A stretch of 64,000 nt of DNA from Bacteroidaceae bacterium (GCA_017522135.1 JAFXAB010000050.1:20155-84154), one strand, 5' to 3'. Positions 19,054 through 29,096 are shown, numbered from the stretch's first letter. The notes: generated by a model from the letters alone, not told the origin. Made by a program: numbers and translations.

Positions 19054-21681
19054 TTACTTACTCAATGCTGCAATGCGCTCTTCGATAGTTTTTATTTTGC
19101 TTTCTGCATCGGCTTTTTTCTTGCGCTCAAGCTCTACAACTTGTGCGGGTGCATTGTTTACAAAGCGTTCATTGCCAAGTTTTCCCATGACAGTGCGCAA
19201 GAAACCTTGCATATACTTGAGGTCTTCGTTGAGTTTGGCAAGCTCGGCCTCTACATCAATATTATTGCCAAGGGGAACGGCATACTCGGTAGTACCCACG
19301 AGGAAGGCTGCCGAGTTGGCGTCTTTCTCGGTTACGACAGCGATATCGGATAGGTTGGTGAGCTTGACAATAACACAGTCGTTGGCGTTGTTGTGTGCGC
19401 CTACAATTTGCAAGGTGAGAGCCTCGCGGTTGGGGATATTCTTTTGCAAACGTACGGTGCGGATACCGGCAATGATTTGCTTGGTTGTCTCAAAATTGGC
19501 GATAAGTGCTTCGTCAACGGGTTTAGCCTCGGGCATGAGAGCGGTCATGATGCTTTCACCCTCTTTGCGCTCGGCAAGGTGTTGCCACAACTCTTCGGTG
19601 ATGAAGGGCATGAAGGGGTGTAACAAGCGCAACAAAGCATCGAAGTAGTTGAGTGTAGCGCGATAGGTCTCGGCGTCGATGGGGAGTTGATAACCGGGCT
19701 TGACAACCTCGAGATACCATGACGAGAACTCGTCCCAGAAGAGCTTGTAAACTGCCATGAGAGCCTCAGAAAGACGGAATTTCGAGAATAGGTCTTGTAC
19801 CTCGATGAGAGTCTTTGACAGTTGTGCATCAAACCAACGGACGGCAGTAGCCGCTGTCTCGGGTTGTGCAAGGCTTTCGTCTACAGTCCAACCTTTTACA
19901 AGGCGGAATGCGTTCCATATCTTGTTGCAGAAGTTGCGGCCTTGTTCGCACAACGAATCGTCGTAAAGGATATCGTTACCGGCAGGAGCTGCAAGCATGA
20001 GACCCATGCGCACACCATCGGCACCAAATTGATCAATGAGACCTAATGCATCGGGTGAATTGCCCAAAGATTTTGACATCTTGCGACCAATTTTGTCACG
20101 AACAATACCGGTAAAGTATACATTGCGGAAAGGAGGCAATTGGCAATACTCATAACCGGCCATAATCATACGGGCAACCCAGAAGAAAATGATATCGGGA
20201 CCTGTTACGAGGTCGGCAGTGGGATAGTAGTACTTAAACTCCTCGTTGCCGGGGTTATTGATACCGTCGAAGAGTGATACCGGCCACAACCATGATGAGA
20301 ACCATGTATCGAGGCAGTCCTCGTCTTGTCGTAAGTCGGTTGCTTGCAAGTCGGCATTTCCGGTTTTTTGGCGAGCCAACTCCAGTGCCTCCTCGGGTGT
20401 TGTCGCTACAACGTAGCCACCCTCGGGCAAGAAGTAGGCAGGTATGCGATGTCCCCACCACAATTGACGCGAGATACACCAGTCTTTGATGTTCTCCATC
20501 CAGTGACGATAGGTATTCTTGAACTTGGCGGGATGGAACTTGATATCGTCGTTCATGACAGCGTCGAGTGCGGGACGTGCCAAGTCACTCATTTTCAAGA
20601 ACCATTGCATCGAGAGCTTGGGTTCGATAACAACGTTGGTACGCTCGCTGTAACCTACCTTGTTGTCATACTCCTCAACCTTCTCAAGCAAGCCAGCTGC
20701 ATCGAGGTCTTTGACAATCTGGGTGCGTACATCAAAGCGATCCATGCCTATATACATGCCACCCTCTTCGCTGATAGTACCGTTGTCGTTGAAAATATCG
20801 ATTGAGGGCAAGTTGTATTTCTCGCCCAACATATAGTCGTTGACATCGTGTGCAGGAGTTACTTTCAAGCATCCTGTACCAAATTCCATCTCCACATACT
20901 CGTCCATAATGATGGGCACTGTACGACCCACCAATGGAACGATTACACGTTTACCCTTAAGCCAAGCATAACGCTCATCGTTGGGGTTTACACACACAGC
21001 TGTATCGCCCAAGATAGTTTCGGGTCGAGTTGTGGCTACTACAATATAACGGTCTTCTCCCTCTACATAATAGCGCAAGTGATAGAGCTTGCTGTGCTCG
21101 TCTTTGTATATAACCTCTTCGTCAGACAAGGCTGTGAGGGCTTTAGGATCCCAATTGACCATGCGCACACCTCGATATATAAGACCTTTGTTATATAGAT
21201 CTACAAATACACGCAATACACTCTCACTACGCGACTCGTCCATGGTAAAAGCCGTACGCGACCAGTCGCACGATGCTCCAAGTCGTTGCAATTGTTTGAG
21301 GATTATACCGCCATGCTCTTCCTTCCATTCCCAAGCGTGCTTGAGAAACTCTTCGCGAGTAAGGTCGTTTTTCTTTATGCCTTGTTGAGCAAGCTTAGCG
21401 ACAACCTTGGCCTCGGTAGCGATAGATGCGTGGTCGGTACCGGGTACCCAACAGGCATTTTTGCCTTCCATGCGTGCTCTACGCACAAGTATATCTTGAA
21501 TGGTATTGTTGAGCATGTGACCCATGTGCAGTATACCTGTCACGTTGGGGGGAGGGATAACAATGGTATAGGGTTGGCGAGCATCGGGTTTCGACTCGAA
21601 TAGTTTGTGCTCCAACCAATAGTTGTACCATTTCGATTCAACTTCGTCGGGCATGTATTTTGTAGCCAGTTCTTTCTCCAT
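19054..21681 (-). CDS. valS: Valyl-tRNA synthetase
   Basis: Charges tRNA-Val. 875 residues with the class I signatures HMGH (52-55, in [14 protein letters not shown]) and KMSKS (534-538), the WD editing-domain segment ([16 protein letters not shown]) and the C-terminal coiled-coil arm (about 810-875, [18 protein letters not shown] and later [13 protein letters not shown]) that is specific to ValRS. Monocistronic, with its own promoter and terminator. Confidence 0.97.
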   Translation of the reverse strand: MEKELATKYMPDEVESKWYNYWLEHKLFESKPDARQPYTIVIPPPNVTGILHMGHMLNNTIQDILVRRARMEGKNACWVPGTDHASIATEAKVVAKLAQQGIKKNDLTREEFLKHAWEWKEEHGGIILKQLQRLGASCDWSRTAFTMDESRSESVLRVFVDLYNKGLIYRGVRMVNWDPKALTALSDEEVIYKDEHSKLYHLRYYVEGEDRYIVVATTRPETILGDTAVCVNPNDERYAWLKGKRVIVPLVGRTVPIIMDEYVEMEFGTGCLKVTPAHDVNDYMLGEKYNLPSIDIFNDNGTISEEGGMYIGMDRFDVRTQIVKDLDAAGLLEKVEEYDNKVGYSERTNVVIEPKLSMQWFLKMSDLARPALDAVMNDDIKFHPAKFKNTYRHWMENIKDWCISRQLWWGHRIPAYFLPEGGYVVATTPEEALELARQKTGNADLQATDLRQDEDCLDTWFSSWLWPVSLFDGINNPGNEEFKYYYPTADLVTGPDIIFFWVARMIMAGYEYCQLPPFRNVYFTGIVRDKIGRKMSKSLGNSPDALGLIDQFGADGVRMGLMLAAPAGNDILYDDSLCEQGRNFCNKIWNAFRLVKGWTVDESLAQPETAATAVRWFDAQLSKTLIEVQDLFSKFRLSEALMAVYKLFWDEFSSWYLEVVKPGYQLPIDAETYRATLNYFDALLRLLHPFMPFITEELWQHLAERKEGESIMTALMPEAKPVDEALIANFETTKQIIAGIRTVRLQKNIPNREALTLQIVGAHNNANDCVIVKLTNLSDIAVVTEKDANSAAFLVGTTEYAVPLGNNIDVEAELAKLNEDLKYMQGFLRTVMGKLGNERFVNNAPAQVVELERKKKADAESKIKTIEERIAALSK

Positions 21682-21753
21682 AATTTTGAGATTTATATTT
21701 CGTATTATTTTTTCTTTTTTGATTTAGTTGATTTGGCCGGATATAAAACCGCG

Positions 21754-21785
21754 CAAATTTACAAAAAAAGGATTGAAATATCAAT
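21754..21785 (-). promoter_or_regulatory. Bacteroidetes promoter of valS
   Basis: Minus-strand TAAATTTG at 21761-21754, with ATTG (21785-21782) 20 bp upstream; 72 bp before the ATG. Confidence 0.55.
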
Positions 21786-21892
21786 TATTTTAGCCAACAA
21801 TATAGCAGTTCTTCATCCTACAACATTATAATTGCTGTATTTTGCTGTATTTCGATGCATCCTCTTACAATTTCTTGCATCTTGTGAAGTGA

Positions 21893-21937
21893 TAAAAAAA
21901 ATCTACCCCGAGTGTTATACTTATTTCTCGGGGTAGA
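21893..21937 (-). terminator. Intrinsic terminator of the flippase-pepD-hypothetical operon
   Basis: Perfect 11-bp stem (TCTACCCCGAG at 21902-21912 with CTCGGGGTAGA at 21927-21937), 14-nt loop; on the minus strand it is followed by eight T. Confidence 0.9.
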
Positions 21938-21959
21938 ATTATTGTATTGTGCATAACCC

Positions 21960-22481
21960 TCAAATAGAGGTTGCTGCCGCATCAATTATGACTTGTTCGA
22001 CGGGTTGTGTATCTTGTGTAACAACTTCATTCGACAAGATACTATCTACCACAAATACACTGTGTCCGCGCCAAGGCAACTTGCCATGATACTCTTTGTA
22101 TTGTAGTTCTACCTTTTGTCCGCTCATGCGCATGAGTTTCTGTGCAAGTTCTTTATCTTCTATCGAGAAGGTAAAGTGGTTGGACTCGATTTGGCCTGCA
22201 CCCGACGATACAACACCCTCCATGATGAGCTTGCCTTCGTAGGTCTTGAAAATATCGCCTTTGAGAACAACAAAATTCAAAGTACCACTTTTCACACCTT
22301 CACCAAATACCGAATAGTATTTCCAATAGAAATATCCGCCACCACACAGTATGAGTAGAAGCAGTATGCTACAACCTATGTTTCTCATCCACTTCACAAT
22401 GGGGTTGGTGCTTTTGGTAGTAGGTTTGCTATTGGGAGGTGTATTTGTATTTGTACCTGTATTTATATTATCGGTATTCAT
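21960..22481 (-). CDS. Conserved hypothetical membrane-anchored protein, 173 aa
   Basis: Unknown function. The first 28 residues are polar and rich in Asn/Thr (NINTGTNTNT...), followed by one membrane helix (about 35-52, GCSILLLLILCGGGYFYWK) and a soluble domain of about 120 residues beginning VKSGTLNFVVLKGDIFKTYEGKL. The topology suggests an inner-membrane anchor with the domain in the periplasm. Similar proteins occur across Bacteroidetes as hypotheticals. The start is 5 bp after pepD, so the two are co-transcribed; a strong terminator follows. Confidence 0.8.
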   Translation of the reverse strand: MNTDNINTGTNTNTPPNSKPTTKSTNPIVKWMRNIGCSILLLLILCGGGYFYWKYYSVFGEGVKSGTLNFVVLKGDIFKTYEGKLIMEGVVSSGAGQIESNHFTFSIEDKELAQKLMRMSGQKVELQYKEYHGKLPWRGHSVFVVDSILSNEVVTQDTQPVEQVIIDAAATSI

Positions 22482-22486
22482 ATCTA

Positions 22487-23962
22487 TTATTTATCAACAG
22501 GAATATTCTCAAGGGTTGCACAGAGTATCTTCCAGAAGTTCTCAACCGATGCAATATTTACTTGTTCATCCGGAGAGTGGGGGAACTTGATGGTAGGACC
22601 AAACGAAATCATATCCAATCCGGGATAAGCAGCACCAATGATGCCGCACTCAAGACCTGCGTGCATCATCTTCACCTCGGCCTCAACGCCCAATACTTTG
22701 GGGTACAAAGGTCGCATTGTGTGAAGTATGGGCGATTGGAGATTGGGTTCCCAACCGGGATATGCGCCATCAAAGATAACTTTGGCACCGGCAAGGGCAA
22801 ATGTGCTCTCGATCTCTGAAGCAAGTGTATATTTTTGAGTTTCGCTTGAACTGCGTGCCAATATCTTTACCTCGGCAACGCCATCATTTGCGGTAACGAT
22901 TGAGAGGTTTGAAGAAGTCTCTACCACCTCCGGAGCGTCGGGTATCATGCGGTATACACCATTGTGGCATGCTACCACTGCATTAATGAGGTCGTCTTGT
23001 GCAGGCTCGGGCATGAGCTTCTCAGGCATATCGGTCTCGGTTGCATCAAAGATAATATTCTTCTCAATAAAGCCATATTCGTGTTGCAATGTATGCTTAA
23101 ACTCTTCAACAAAAGCAAGGAATTTCTTGGCACGAACTGCAGGCAATACGATTACAGCCTCGGCCTCGCGAGGAATGGCATTGCGCAAAGTACCACCCGA
23201 ATAGGCAGCCAAGCGTGCACTGTGGCAACCAACTGCGATTTTCAAGAAGCGGAACATTGCCTTGTTGGCATTGAGGCGTTCAAGCTTGATATCAACACCC
23301 GAGTGACCACCCAACAAACCACCTATAGCAACTTTGTAGGCAACATAGTCGTTGAGTTGTGTGCTCTCCTTTTCTTGATAGCGGAATGTTGCTTCTATAT
23401 CCAATCCACCGGCACAGCTCATATACAATTCACCATCGGCTTCCGAGTCGGTATTCAATAATATCTTACCTTTCAATATGCCTTGTTCTATACCTTTTGC
23501 ACCATACATGCCGGTCTCTTCGTCGCGAGTGATGAGAGCCTCAATAGGACCATGTGCAATATCTTTCGATTCGAGAACAGCCAATATTGCTGCAACACCT
23601 ATACCGTTGTCTGCACCCAAGGTTGTGTCGGTAGCCTTTACCCACTCACCGTCGATACGAGGCAAGATAGGGTCGGTCTCAAAATTGTGATTAGTAGCTT
23701 TGTTGGCTTGAGGAACCATGTCGTAGTGGGCTTGAAGAATAACCGGTGTACGATTTTCCATGCCGGGTGTTGCAGGCTTGCGTATTATGTCATTGTCGGC
23801 CTTGTCGCGGTATGTTTCAAGTCCGAGTTCTTTACCTGCTTCCATCAAGTAATCGGCTATCATAGCGGTATGTCCCGAGGGATGGGGGATGCTACATATT
23901 TTTGCGAAGTATTTCCAAATCGCTTGAGGCTTGAGGTTGGTGATTTCTTGTGCCATAATCAT
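22487..23962 (-). CDS. pepD: Aminoacyl-histidine dipeptidase (M20, PepD)
   Basis: Cytosolic zinc dipeptidase that cleaves Xaa-His and other dipeptides. 491 residues in the PepD layout: first metal ligand in LQAHYDMV, bridging Asp in GADNGIGVA, the catalytic glutamates in TRDEETGMYGA, a dimerisation lid domain (about 205-385) and the final metal ligand in MHAGLECG. Two in-frame ATGs six bases apart (23962 and 23956) are both possible. It lies 31 bp downstream of the flippase-like gene and 5 bp before the anchored hypothetical. Confidence 0.94.
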   Translation of the reverse strand: MIMAQEITNLKPQAIWKYFAKICSIPHPSGHTAMIADYLMEAGKELGLETYRDKADNDIIRKPATPGMENRTPVILQAHYDMVPQANKATNHNFETDPILPRIDGEWVKATDTTLGADNGIGVAAILAVLESKDIAHGPIEALITRDEETGMYGAKGIEQGILKGKILLNTDSEADGELYMSCAGGLDIEATFRYQEKESTQLNDYVAYKVAIGGLLGGHSGVDIKLERLNANKAMFRFLKIAVGCHSARLAAYSGGTLRNAIPREAEAVIVLPAVRAKKFLAFVEEFKHTLQHEYGFIEKNIIFDATETDMPEKLMPEPAQDDLINAVVACHNGVYRMIPDAPEVVETSSNLSIVTANDGVAEVKILARSSSETQKYTLASEIESTFALAGAKVIFDGAYPGWEPNLQSPILHTMRPLYPKVLGVEAEVKMMHAGLECGIIGAAYPGLDMISFGPTIKFPHSPDEQVNIASVENFWKILCATLENIPVDK

Positions 23963-23993
23963 TGTCTCTTTAAAATTGTTTAGTATTTAGTTG

Positions 23994-25073
23994 TTAAGGT
24001 TGTTTATTTCGTTGTCGCTCACACAAGATAGCTATGGTGGTATATATACCCAACAATATAGTCACTATCATCTGTGAGCCATGTGCTATCAATGCAAATG
24101 CTCCGGCTTGTTCCTGGGTAAAGCCATAAAACATCATGCCAAATATTACAGCCGCATGCCATGGACCTATACCTCCCTGTACAGGAACTGTCATGCCTAT
24201 GCTACCCAATACAAACAGCACCAATGCTTGTATGAGCGTCACGTGGCTCATCCAGTCGAATGCAAATATACAAATATATAATTGTAAAAAGTAGCATCCC
24301 CATATAATAATGGTATAAAGGAGGAATAAAAATTTTCCTCTCTTCATGGATAACACCGAGTTGAACCCTTCGGCCATCTTGCGAAGAGTCTCTCGCATCT
24401 TATTCAATAACTTATTGTTACTCTTATACTTAAATATACACAAGAGCACACCTACAACAATTATTAAGGCTATATACAACCACGGTGTAGTGAGTAGATT
24501 ATGTATATTTTGTTGCATATTGGGATTTTGTCTCAAAAATGTAGCGGCCACACCCATTTGCGATAAAAACACTGCGCCTACAATGGTAATGGCTGTGATA
24601 CCATCGACCACTCGATCGCTCAACATCGAGCCAAACACGCGGGAGAAAGATGCTTTTTCGTGGTTGGCCATATAGGTGCAACGCCACAATTCGCCAAATC
24701 GTGGCAACACCAAGTTGAAGGCGTATGTACCGAATATGGCATTACATAATGTACCAAAGGATGGCCTGATATCGAGCGTACGCAATTGCAGTTGCCAACG
24801 CAAAGCACGAGCTATATGGCTTACAACTCCCACAAGCATCGATATGACTACCAGAAAATAATTCATATCCTCACTGAGAAGAGTCATAATTTCGCGCCAA
24901 TCAAATTGTCGATACAACAACCAAAATATACCTATACCCAACATCATAGGCAAAAGGTACTTGGTAATATGAGAGAGTATTTTCTTCAAAATTCGTAAAA
25001 TCCAAAATTTAATTGTAAATTTGCGCAATGCAAAGATAATTCTTTTCTTGAAATTGTAAGCACTCTTGAGCAT
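23994..25073 (-). CDS. Flippase-like membrane protein (UPF0104/YbhN family)
   Basis: A 359-residue integral membrane protein of the lysylphosphatidylglycerol synthetase transmembrane-like family (UPF0104), with about eight membrane helices. Family-typical blocks are seen: ARALRWQLQLRTLD near the third helix, NLVLPRFGELWRC, SMLSDRVVDGIT and GGIGPWHAAVIFG. Family members are thought to move lipid-linked or polyprenyl intermediates, but the cargo here is unknown. I prefer the ATG at 25073; the frame also opens at an ATG at 25118, which would add 15 residues and overlap the divergent ksgA start. Confidence 0.85.
   Translation of the reverse strand: MLKSAYNFKKRIIFALRKFTIKFWILRILKKILSHITKYLLPMMLGIGIFWLLYRQFDWREIMTLLSEDMNYFLVVISMLVGVVSHIARALRWQLQLRTLDIRPSFGTLCNAIFGTYAFNLVLPRFGELWRCTYMANHEKASFSRVFGSMLSDRVVDGITAITIVGAVFLSQMGVAATFLRQNPNMQQNIHNLLTTPWLYIALIIVVGVLLCIFKYKSNNKLLNKMRETLRKMAEGFNSVLSMKRGKFLFLLYTIIIWGCYFLQLYICIFAFDWMSHVTLIQALVLFVLGSIGMTVPVQGGIGPWHAAVIFGMMFYGFTQEQAGAFALIAHGSQMIVTILLGIYTTIAILCERQRNKQP
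25016..25023 (+). promoter_or_regulatory. Possible -7 element for ksgA
   Basis: TAAATTTG on the plus strand, 83 bp upstream of the ksgA ATG and inside the 5' end of the divergent flippase-like gene. The -33 match (TTCG) is weak. Confidence 0.4.
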
Positions 25074-25106
25074 AGATTTTATAAATATCGTTAATACACA
25101 ACATAG

Positions 25107-25913
25107 ATGTCGGTACAAAAAAAGTTACATACCGTAAAGCCAAAGAAGGCATTGGGGCAACATTTCTTGAAGGATGTAGGCATAGCACAGCGCATAGCAG
25201 CTACGCTCGATGAATACAAGTCGATGCCTGTATTGGAGATAGGACCCGGTATGGGCATGCTCACACGACCTCTGCTCGACAAAGGGCACAACCTCACGGT
25301 GGTAGAGCTGGATGTTGAGTCGGTGGCATACTTATCCATACATTTTCCCGAATTGAAAGGTCGTATTCTTGGAGAGGACTTCTTGAAGTGCGATTTATCG
25401 ACTCTTTTTCCGGATAAATTCTGTGTAATAGGTAACTATCCATATAACATCTCAAGTCAGATTTTCTTCAAAGTACTTGATTATAAGGACAACATACCTT
25501 GTTGTAGCGGTATGATACAAAAAGAGGTTGCCGAGCGATTGGCGTCGCCTCCCGGCAGCAAAGCCTATGGCATATTGAGCGTCTTGTTGCAGGCTTGGTA
25601 TGACGTGGAGTACCTGTTTACAGTATCGGAGCATGTTTTTGACCCGCCACCAAAAGTTAAATCGGCAGTAATACGTATGACTCGCAACAATGTTACTTCA
25701 CTCGGATGTGATGAGGTGTTGTTTAAGCGAGTGGTGAAGACAGCCTTCAATCAACGGCGCAAGACATTGCGCAACTCGTTGCGACCGTTGGTGGGTGAAC
25801 ATGCCGCTGAGATGACCGATGATGTATTCAATCGTCGTCCCGAGCAATTGTCGGTAGCCGAATTTATAGAGCTTACCAAGCGCATAGATGAAATGCTGCA
25901 ACCTAAAAAGTAG
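25107..25913 (+). CDS. rsmA: 16S rRNA dimethyladenosine transferase KsgA/RsmA
   Basis: Dimethylates two adjacent adenosines in the 3'-end helix of 16S rRNA during 30S assembly. 268 residues with KKALGQHFLKD at the N-terminus, SAM motif I LEIGPGMGMLT, and the catalytic motif IV GNYPYNISSQI. The C-terminal helical domain ends the protein at normal length. First gene of the ksgA-mgtE-acyltransferase operon; mgtE follows after 39 bp. Confidence 0.96.
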   Translation: MSVQKKLHTVKPKKALGQHFLKDVGIAQRIAATLDEYKSMPVLEIGPGMGMLTRPLLDKGHNLTVVELDVESVAYLSIHFPELKGRILGEDFLKCDLSTLFPDKFCVIGNYPYNISSQIFFKVLDYKDNIPCCSGMIQKEVAERLASPPGSKAYGILSVLLQAWYDVEYLFTVSEHVFDPPPKVKSAVIRMTRNNVTSLGCDEVLFKRVVKTAFNQRRKTLRNSLRPLVGEHAAEMTDDVFNRRPEQLSVAEFIELTKRIDEMLQPKK

Positions 25914-25952
25914 TGAGTATCAACAGCCTGCAAAGGCATAATAAATAAGACA

Positions 25953-27299
25953 ATGGAGCAATTTTCACAAGAATTTTACGACGAATTTCGCTCGATTATA
26001 GAAAGTAAGGACAAGGATAAGGCATTGGAAATACTCAATGACCTTCACCCTGCCGATATCGCTGCACTATATCAGGAACTTGATTTAGATGAAGCAGAGT
26101 TTGTCTATTTGTTGTTAGATGCCGATAAGGCCGCCGATGTGTTGCTTGAACTCGATGAAGAGGAGCGACGCAAGATGCTTGAGCATCTGCCGGTTGATGT
26201 GATTGCCAAGCAATTTATCGATCACATGGAAACCGACGATGCGGTAGATGTGATGCGCGACCTTGACGAGGATGTGCAAGAGGAAATTCTCTCGCATATC
26301 GACGACGTTGAGCAAGCCGGCGATATTGTCGACCTGTTGAAGTATGACGAAGACACTGCCGGTGGTATCATGGGTACCGAGATGGTAATCGTCAACGAGA
26401 ATTGGAGTATGGCCGAGTGCGTAAAAGAGATGCGTTTGCAGGCCGAAACAATGTCAGAGATATACTATGTATATGTAGTAGACGACGATGAACGTCTCAA
26501 AGGTATCTTCCCTCTGAAGAAGATGATTACCAATCCGAGTGTGTCGCGCATCAAGCAGGTTATGGAGCAGGCTCCCGTAGCGGTTAAGACCGATACCTCT
26601 ATTGAAGAGGTGGCACAAGTTATCGAGAAGTATGATATTGTGGCTGTTCCGGTTATAGACAGCATAGGTCGCTTGGTGGGTCGTATTACTGTCGATGACG
26701 TAATGGACGAGGTACGCGAGCAATCGGAACGCGATTATCAATTGGCATCGGGTATCTCGCAAGACATCGAGAGTACCGATACCGTATTTGACCAGACAAA
26801 GGCTCGCTTGCCATGGTTGTTGATAGGTATAGCCGGTGGTATTGCAAGTGCAACCATCTTGGGCGGATTTGAAGGCAGCTTGGGCCGCAATCCTGTGTTG
26901 GCTCTCTTTATTCCACTTATCGGTGGTACGGGTGGTAATGTGGGTATCCAGTCGTCGGCCCTTGTTGTGCAAGGCCTTGCCAATGGCACTCTCGACATAA
27001 AGAATGCCATGCAACAGGTATTCAAGGAGAGTGGTGTCGCTTTTATCAATTCTACCATTATATCGTTGCTTGTATTTGTCTACAATATATTTTTCTTGAA
27101 CAGCATGGCCATTACATTGGCTGTATCACTATCTTTGTTTGCTGTGGTGATATTTGCTTCTATTTTTGGAACTATTGTTCCGCTGACATTAGAAAAATTC
27201 AAAGTAGATCCGGCTCTTGCAACAGGACCTTTTATCACCATTACAAGCGACATTATAGGTGTGCTCATTTATATGGGTATTTGTGAGATACTTTTGTAA
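25953..27299 (+). CDS. mgtE: Magnesium transporter MgtE
   Basis: Magnesium-gated magnesium channel. 448 residues: acidic N domain of alpha-helical repeats (about 1-130), a pair of CBS domains (about 135-255, GTEMVIVNENWSMAECV and VAVPVIDSIGRLVGRITVDD), and five membrane helices (about 285-448) including the pore region GGTGGNVGIQSSALVV. All functional parts are present. It shares an operon with ksgA and an acyltransferase (14 bp gap). Confidence 0.95.
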   Translation: MEQFSQEFYDEFRSIIESKDKDKALEILNDLHPADIAALYQELDLDEAEFVYLLLDADKAADVLLELDEEERRKMLEHLPVDVIAKQFIDHMETDDAVDVMRDLDEDVQEEILSHIDDVEQAGDIVDLLKYDEDTAGGIMGTEMVIVNENWSMAECVKEMRLQAETMSEIYYVYVVDDDERLKGIFPLKKMITNPSVSRIKQVMEQAPVAVKTDTSIEEVAQVIEKYDIVAVPVIDSIGRLVGRITVDDVMDEVREQSERDYQLASGISQDIESTDTVFDQTKARLPWLLIGIAGGIASATILGGFEGSLGRNPVLALFIPLIGGTGGNVGIQSSALVVQGLANGTLDIKNAMQQVFKESGVAFINSTIISLLVFVYNIFFLNSMAITLAVSLSLFAVVIFASIFGTIVPLTLEKFKVDPALATGPFITITSDIIGVLIYMGICEILL

Positions 27300-27313
27300 T
27301 AATTTTTATCCCG

Positions 27314-28126
27314 ATGAAAAAAACTGTATTGGATGCACAAGACGTAAAGTCGCTGGCTCCTTGGTTAAAGAGCGAAAAATTTATCAATGCCATATTGCGT
27401 TGGCTCAATGTCGAGCGCGTCAATAAATTGCATTGCGATAATTGTCACATGCAAGGTGCCGACTTTACCGATGGTATATTGCACGACCTAAACATAAAAC
27501 TCGAAATTGAGGGCGAAGATGTGTTGAAAAATCTCCCGGAGGGCTCATTCGTTACTCTATCCAACCACCCGTTTGGCGCACTTGACGGTGTCTCTATCAT
27601 TTCATTATTTGCACGTTACAGGCCCGAATATAAAGTAATGGTAAATAAAATATTGATGATGATAAGCGCATTGGCACCCAACTTTATATCGGTACAACCT
27701 CACTCCAATACCGAAGAGGCTCGAAAGGCCTCGATGAACGGTATCAGAGAGGCTATGCAACATGTGCGCAATGGCTATCCTATCGGATTTTTCCCGGCCG
27801 GAGCTGTATCAAATTTGAAGCGAGACCTTACCACCGAAGACCGTGAATGGCAACCGAGTATCATAAAACTTGTCAAGCAGTTTAAGAAACCCGTTGTACC
27901 GGTTTATTTCTACGGACGCAATACTATTATGTTCTATTTCATGCGCGGTATAACATATATACTCAGTTCGTTGCGTCTGCCTACCGAGGTAATGAAAAGG
28001 TATGGAACAACACTGCGTGTAGCGGTTGGCCGACCTGTTATGCCCGAGGAGTATGCGCATATTGACGATATTGAAGAACTTGCTCGCTTCTTCAAAGCCA
28101 AAACTTATGAACTGAAAAAAAAGTAA
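27314..28126 (+). CDS. LPLAT-superfamily acyltransferase (PlsC-like)
   Basis: A 270-residue acyltransferase. The acyl-transfer histidine motif is SNHPFGALDG (His85, Asp91), in which five rather than four residues separate His and Asp; this H-P-x-G-x-L-D form is normal for the branch that includes lipid O-acyltransferases related to ornithine/glycine lipid synthesis. FFPAGAVSNL matches the PEG block. Substrate uncertain: a lyso-aminolipid is a fair guess from the subfamily, but the usual N-acyltransferase partner gene is not adjacent. Last gene of its operon. Confidence 0.8.
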   Translation: MKKTVLDAQDVKSLAPWLKSEKFINAILRWLNVERVNKLHCDNCHMQGADFTDGILHDLNIKLEIEGEDVLKNLPEGSFVTLSNHPFGALDGVSIISLFARYRPEYKVMVNKILMMISALAPNFISVQPHSNTEEARKASMNGIREAMQHVRNGYPIGFFPAGAVSNLKRDLTTEDREWQPSIIKLVKQFKKPVVPVYFYGRNTIMFYFMRGITYILSSLRLPTEVMKRYGTTLRVAVGRPVMPEEYAHIDDIEELARFFKAKTYELKKK

Positions 28127-28139
28127 TATGATTGATAGA

Positions 28140-28180
28140 ACAACGCGAGGGGGCATCTATGAGATGCCCCCTCGCGTTGT
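28140..28180. terminator. Very strong hairpin between convergent genes
   Basis: A 19-bp perfect stem (28140-28158 with 28162-28180) around a 3-nt loop. It contains GAGGGGGCATCT and its complement. No T-run on either side, but the position between convergent genes indicates a bidirectional transcription stop. Confidence 0.75.
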
Positions 28181-28203
28181 GTATATAGCAAGTATCAAAA
28201 ATC

Positions 28204-28761
28204 TTATAACAGCGTGCCGACTATGGTTATAACCACTTGCACTGCAACAAAATATACTATTGCTTTGCTACCTTTTACATTGCAACTTATAGAAAAGGCT
28301 TGATAGTTCCAGATGTAAAAGAGTACCAGCAATAGTGTCGACCATATACCATACAACATCACTGCCATTAAGTCGCCGGTTGCAGCATCGGCACCTTGCA
28401 ATAAATCTTCTACTACGCGCAGGCTACCATCCTTTACGACAGGAAACAACAACGGAGCTATCATGGGTATTAACAAGAGTTGCGAGAAAGCTGTTGTGCC
28501 CAATATGTCGATGATGCGAATTTGTGATTTTGTGAGTAGCAATCCTCCTGCATACAATAACATAGCAGGTACTATCCACCATGCAAATTGCACCAATATT
28601 ACTTGCCACAAGGCTACATCGGCCAATCCGAGATGTATATAACTATCTTGTATCATATCGTTGCTGTACAGCAGTAGGGCCGATGATATGATAAATATGA
28701 CACCCAATACGAGGGCTTTTGTTCCGGCAATGTAGCGGAAAGGGTTAAACACTCTGTTCAT
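28204..28761 (-). CDS. Integral membrane protein (Yip1-like), 185 aa
   Basis: Unknown function. About five membrane helices (around residues 15-32, 48-70, 82-105, 125-150, 160-185) after a short NPFRYIAGTKAL N-terminus that resembles Yip1-domain proteins of Bacteroidetes. It overlaps the 3' end of the DUF2089 gene by 17 bp, so the two are translationally coupled, and the pair probably works together, for example as a regulator and a membrane sensor or target. Confidence 0.75.
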   Translation of the reverse strand: MNRVFNPFRYIAGTKALVLGVIFIISSALLLYSNDMIQDSYIHLGLADVALWQVILVQFAWWIVPAMLLYAGGLLLTKSQIRIIDILGTTAFSQLLLIPMIAPLLFPVVKDGSLRVVEDLLQGADAATGDLMAVMLYGIWSTLLLVLFYIWNYQAFSISCNVKGSKAIVYFVAVQVVITIVGTLL

Positions 28762-29038
28762 GATTCTCCAATTTAGTGAGTTTGTTAATAATATCGTCCA
28801 ATAAGTTACGTACAGTGGGGTAGCTCAGCCCCATGTCATTGGCCATCTGCTTCAATGAGCCACTGCACTTGATAAAGTTACTTATAAAAGTCTGTTCCTC
28901 GGCACTTAGTTGCATAATGGGTGGTATGTCATAGGCACCGGTTATGGTTGTGCCACACTCATTGCAGTGCAACGAGTGTACTTGTGTATATCCTCCACAT
29001 GAAGGACATCTCGTCGGTAGTTTTTTCTTTATAGTCAT
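28745..29038 (-). CDS. DUF2089 zinc-ribbon/HTH protein
   Basis: A 97-residue putative regulator. N-terminal zinc ribbon CPSCGG...CNECG (two CxxC pairs), then a sigma-region-4-like helix-turn-helix (LSAEEQTFISNFIKC, then MGLSYPTVRNLLDDII). This is the DUF2089 arrangement; members are often next to membrane proteins, as here. The ATG at 29038 begins MTIKKKLPTRC; the open frame extends further upstream through AT-rich, hydrophobic-coding sequence across the promoter, so the longer version is rejected. Confidence 0.83.
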   Translation of the reverse strand: MTIKKKLPTRCPSCGGYTQVHSLHCNECGTTITGAYDIPPIMQLSAEEQTFISNFIKCSGSLKQMANDMGLSYPTVRNLLDDIINKLTKLENHEQSV

Positions 29039-29064
29039 ATCTGTTTTATTTAACAATACCACCA

Positions 29065-29096
29065 CAAAGTTAATACAAAAATTAATAAAATACAAG
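29065..29096 (-). promoter_or_regulatory. Bacteroidetes promoter of the DUF2089 gene
   Basis: Minus-strand TAACTTTG at 29072-29065, with CTTG (29096-29093) 20 bp upstream; 27 bp before the ATG at 29038. Confidence 0.6.

Noticed and set aside
25074..25118. Longer N-terminus of the flippase-like gene
   Set aside because: It would overlap the divergent ksgA start and adds a cysteine-rich segment not needed for the first membrane helix. Not excluded completely.
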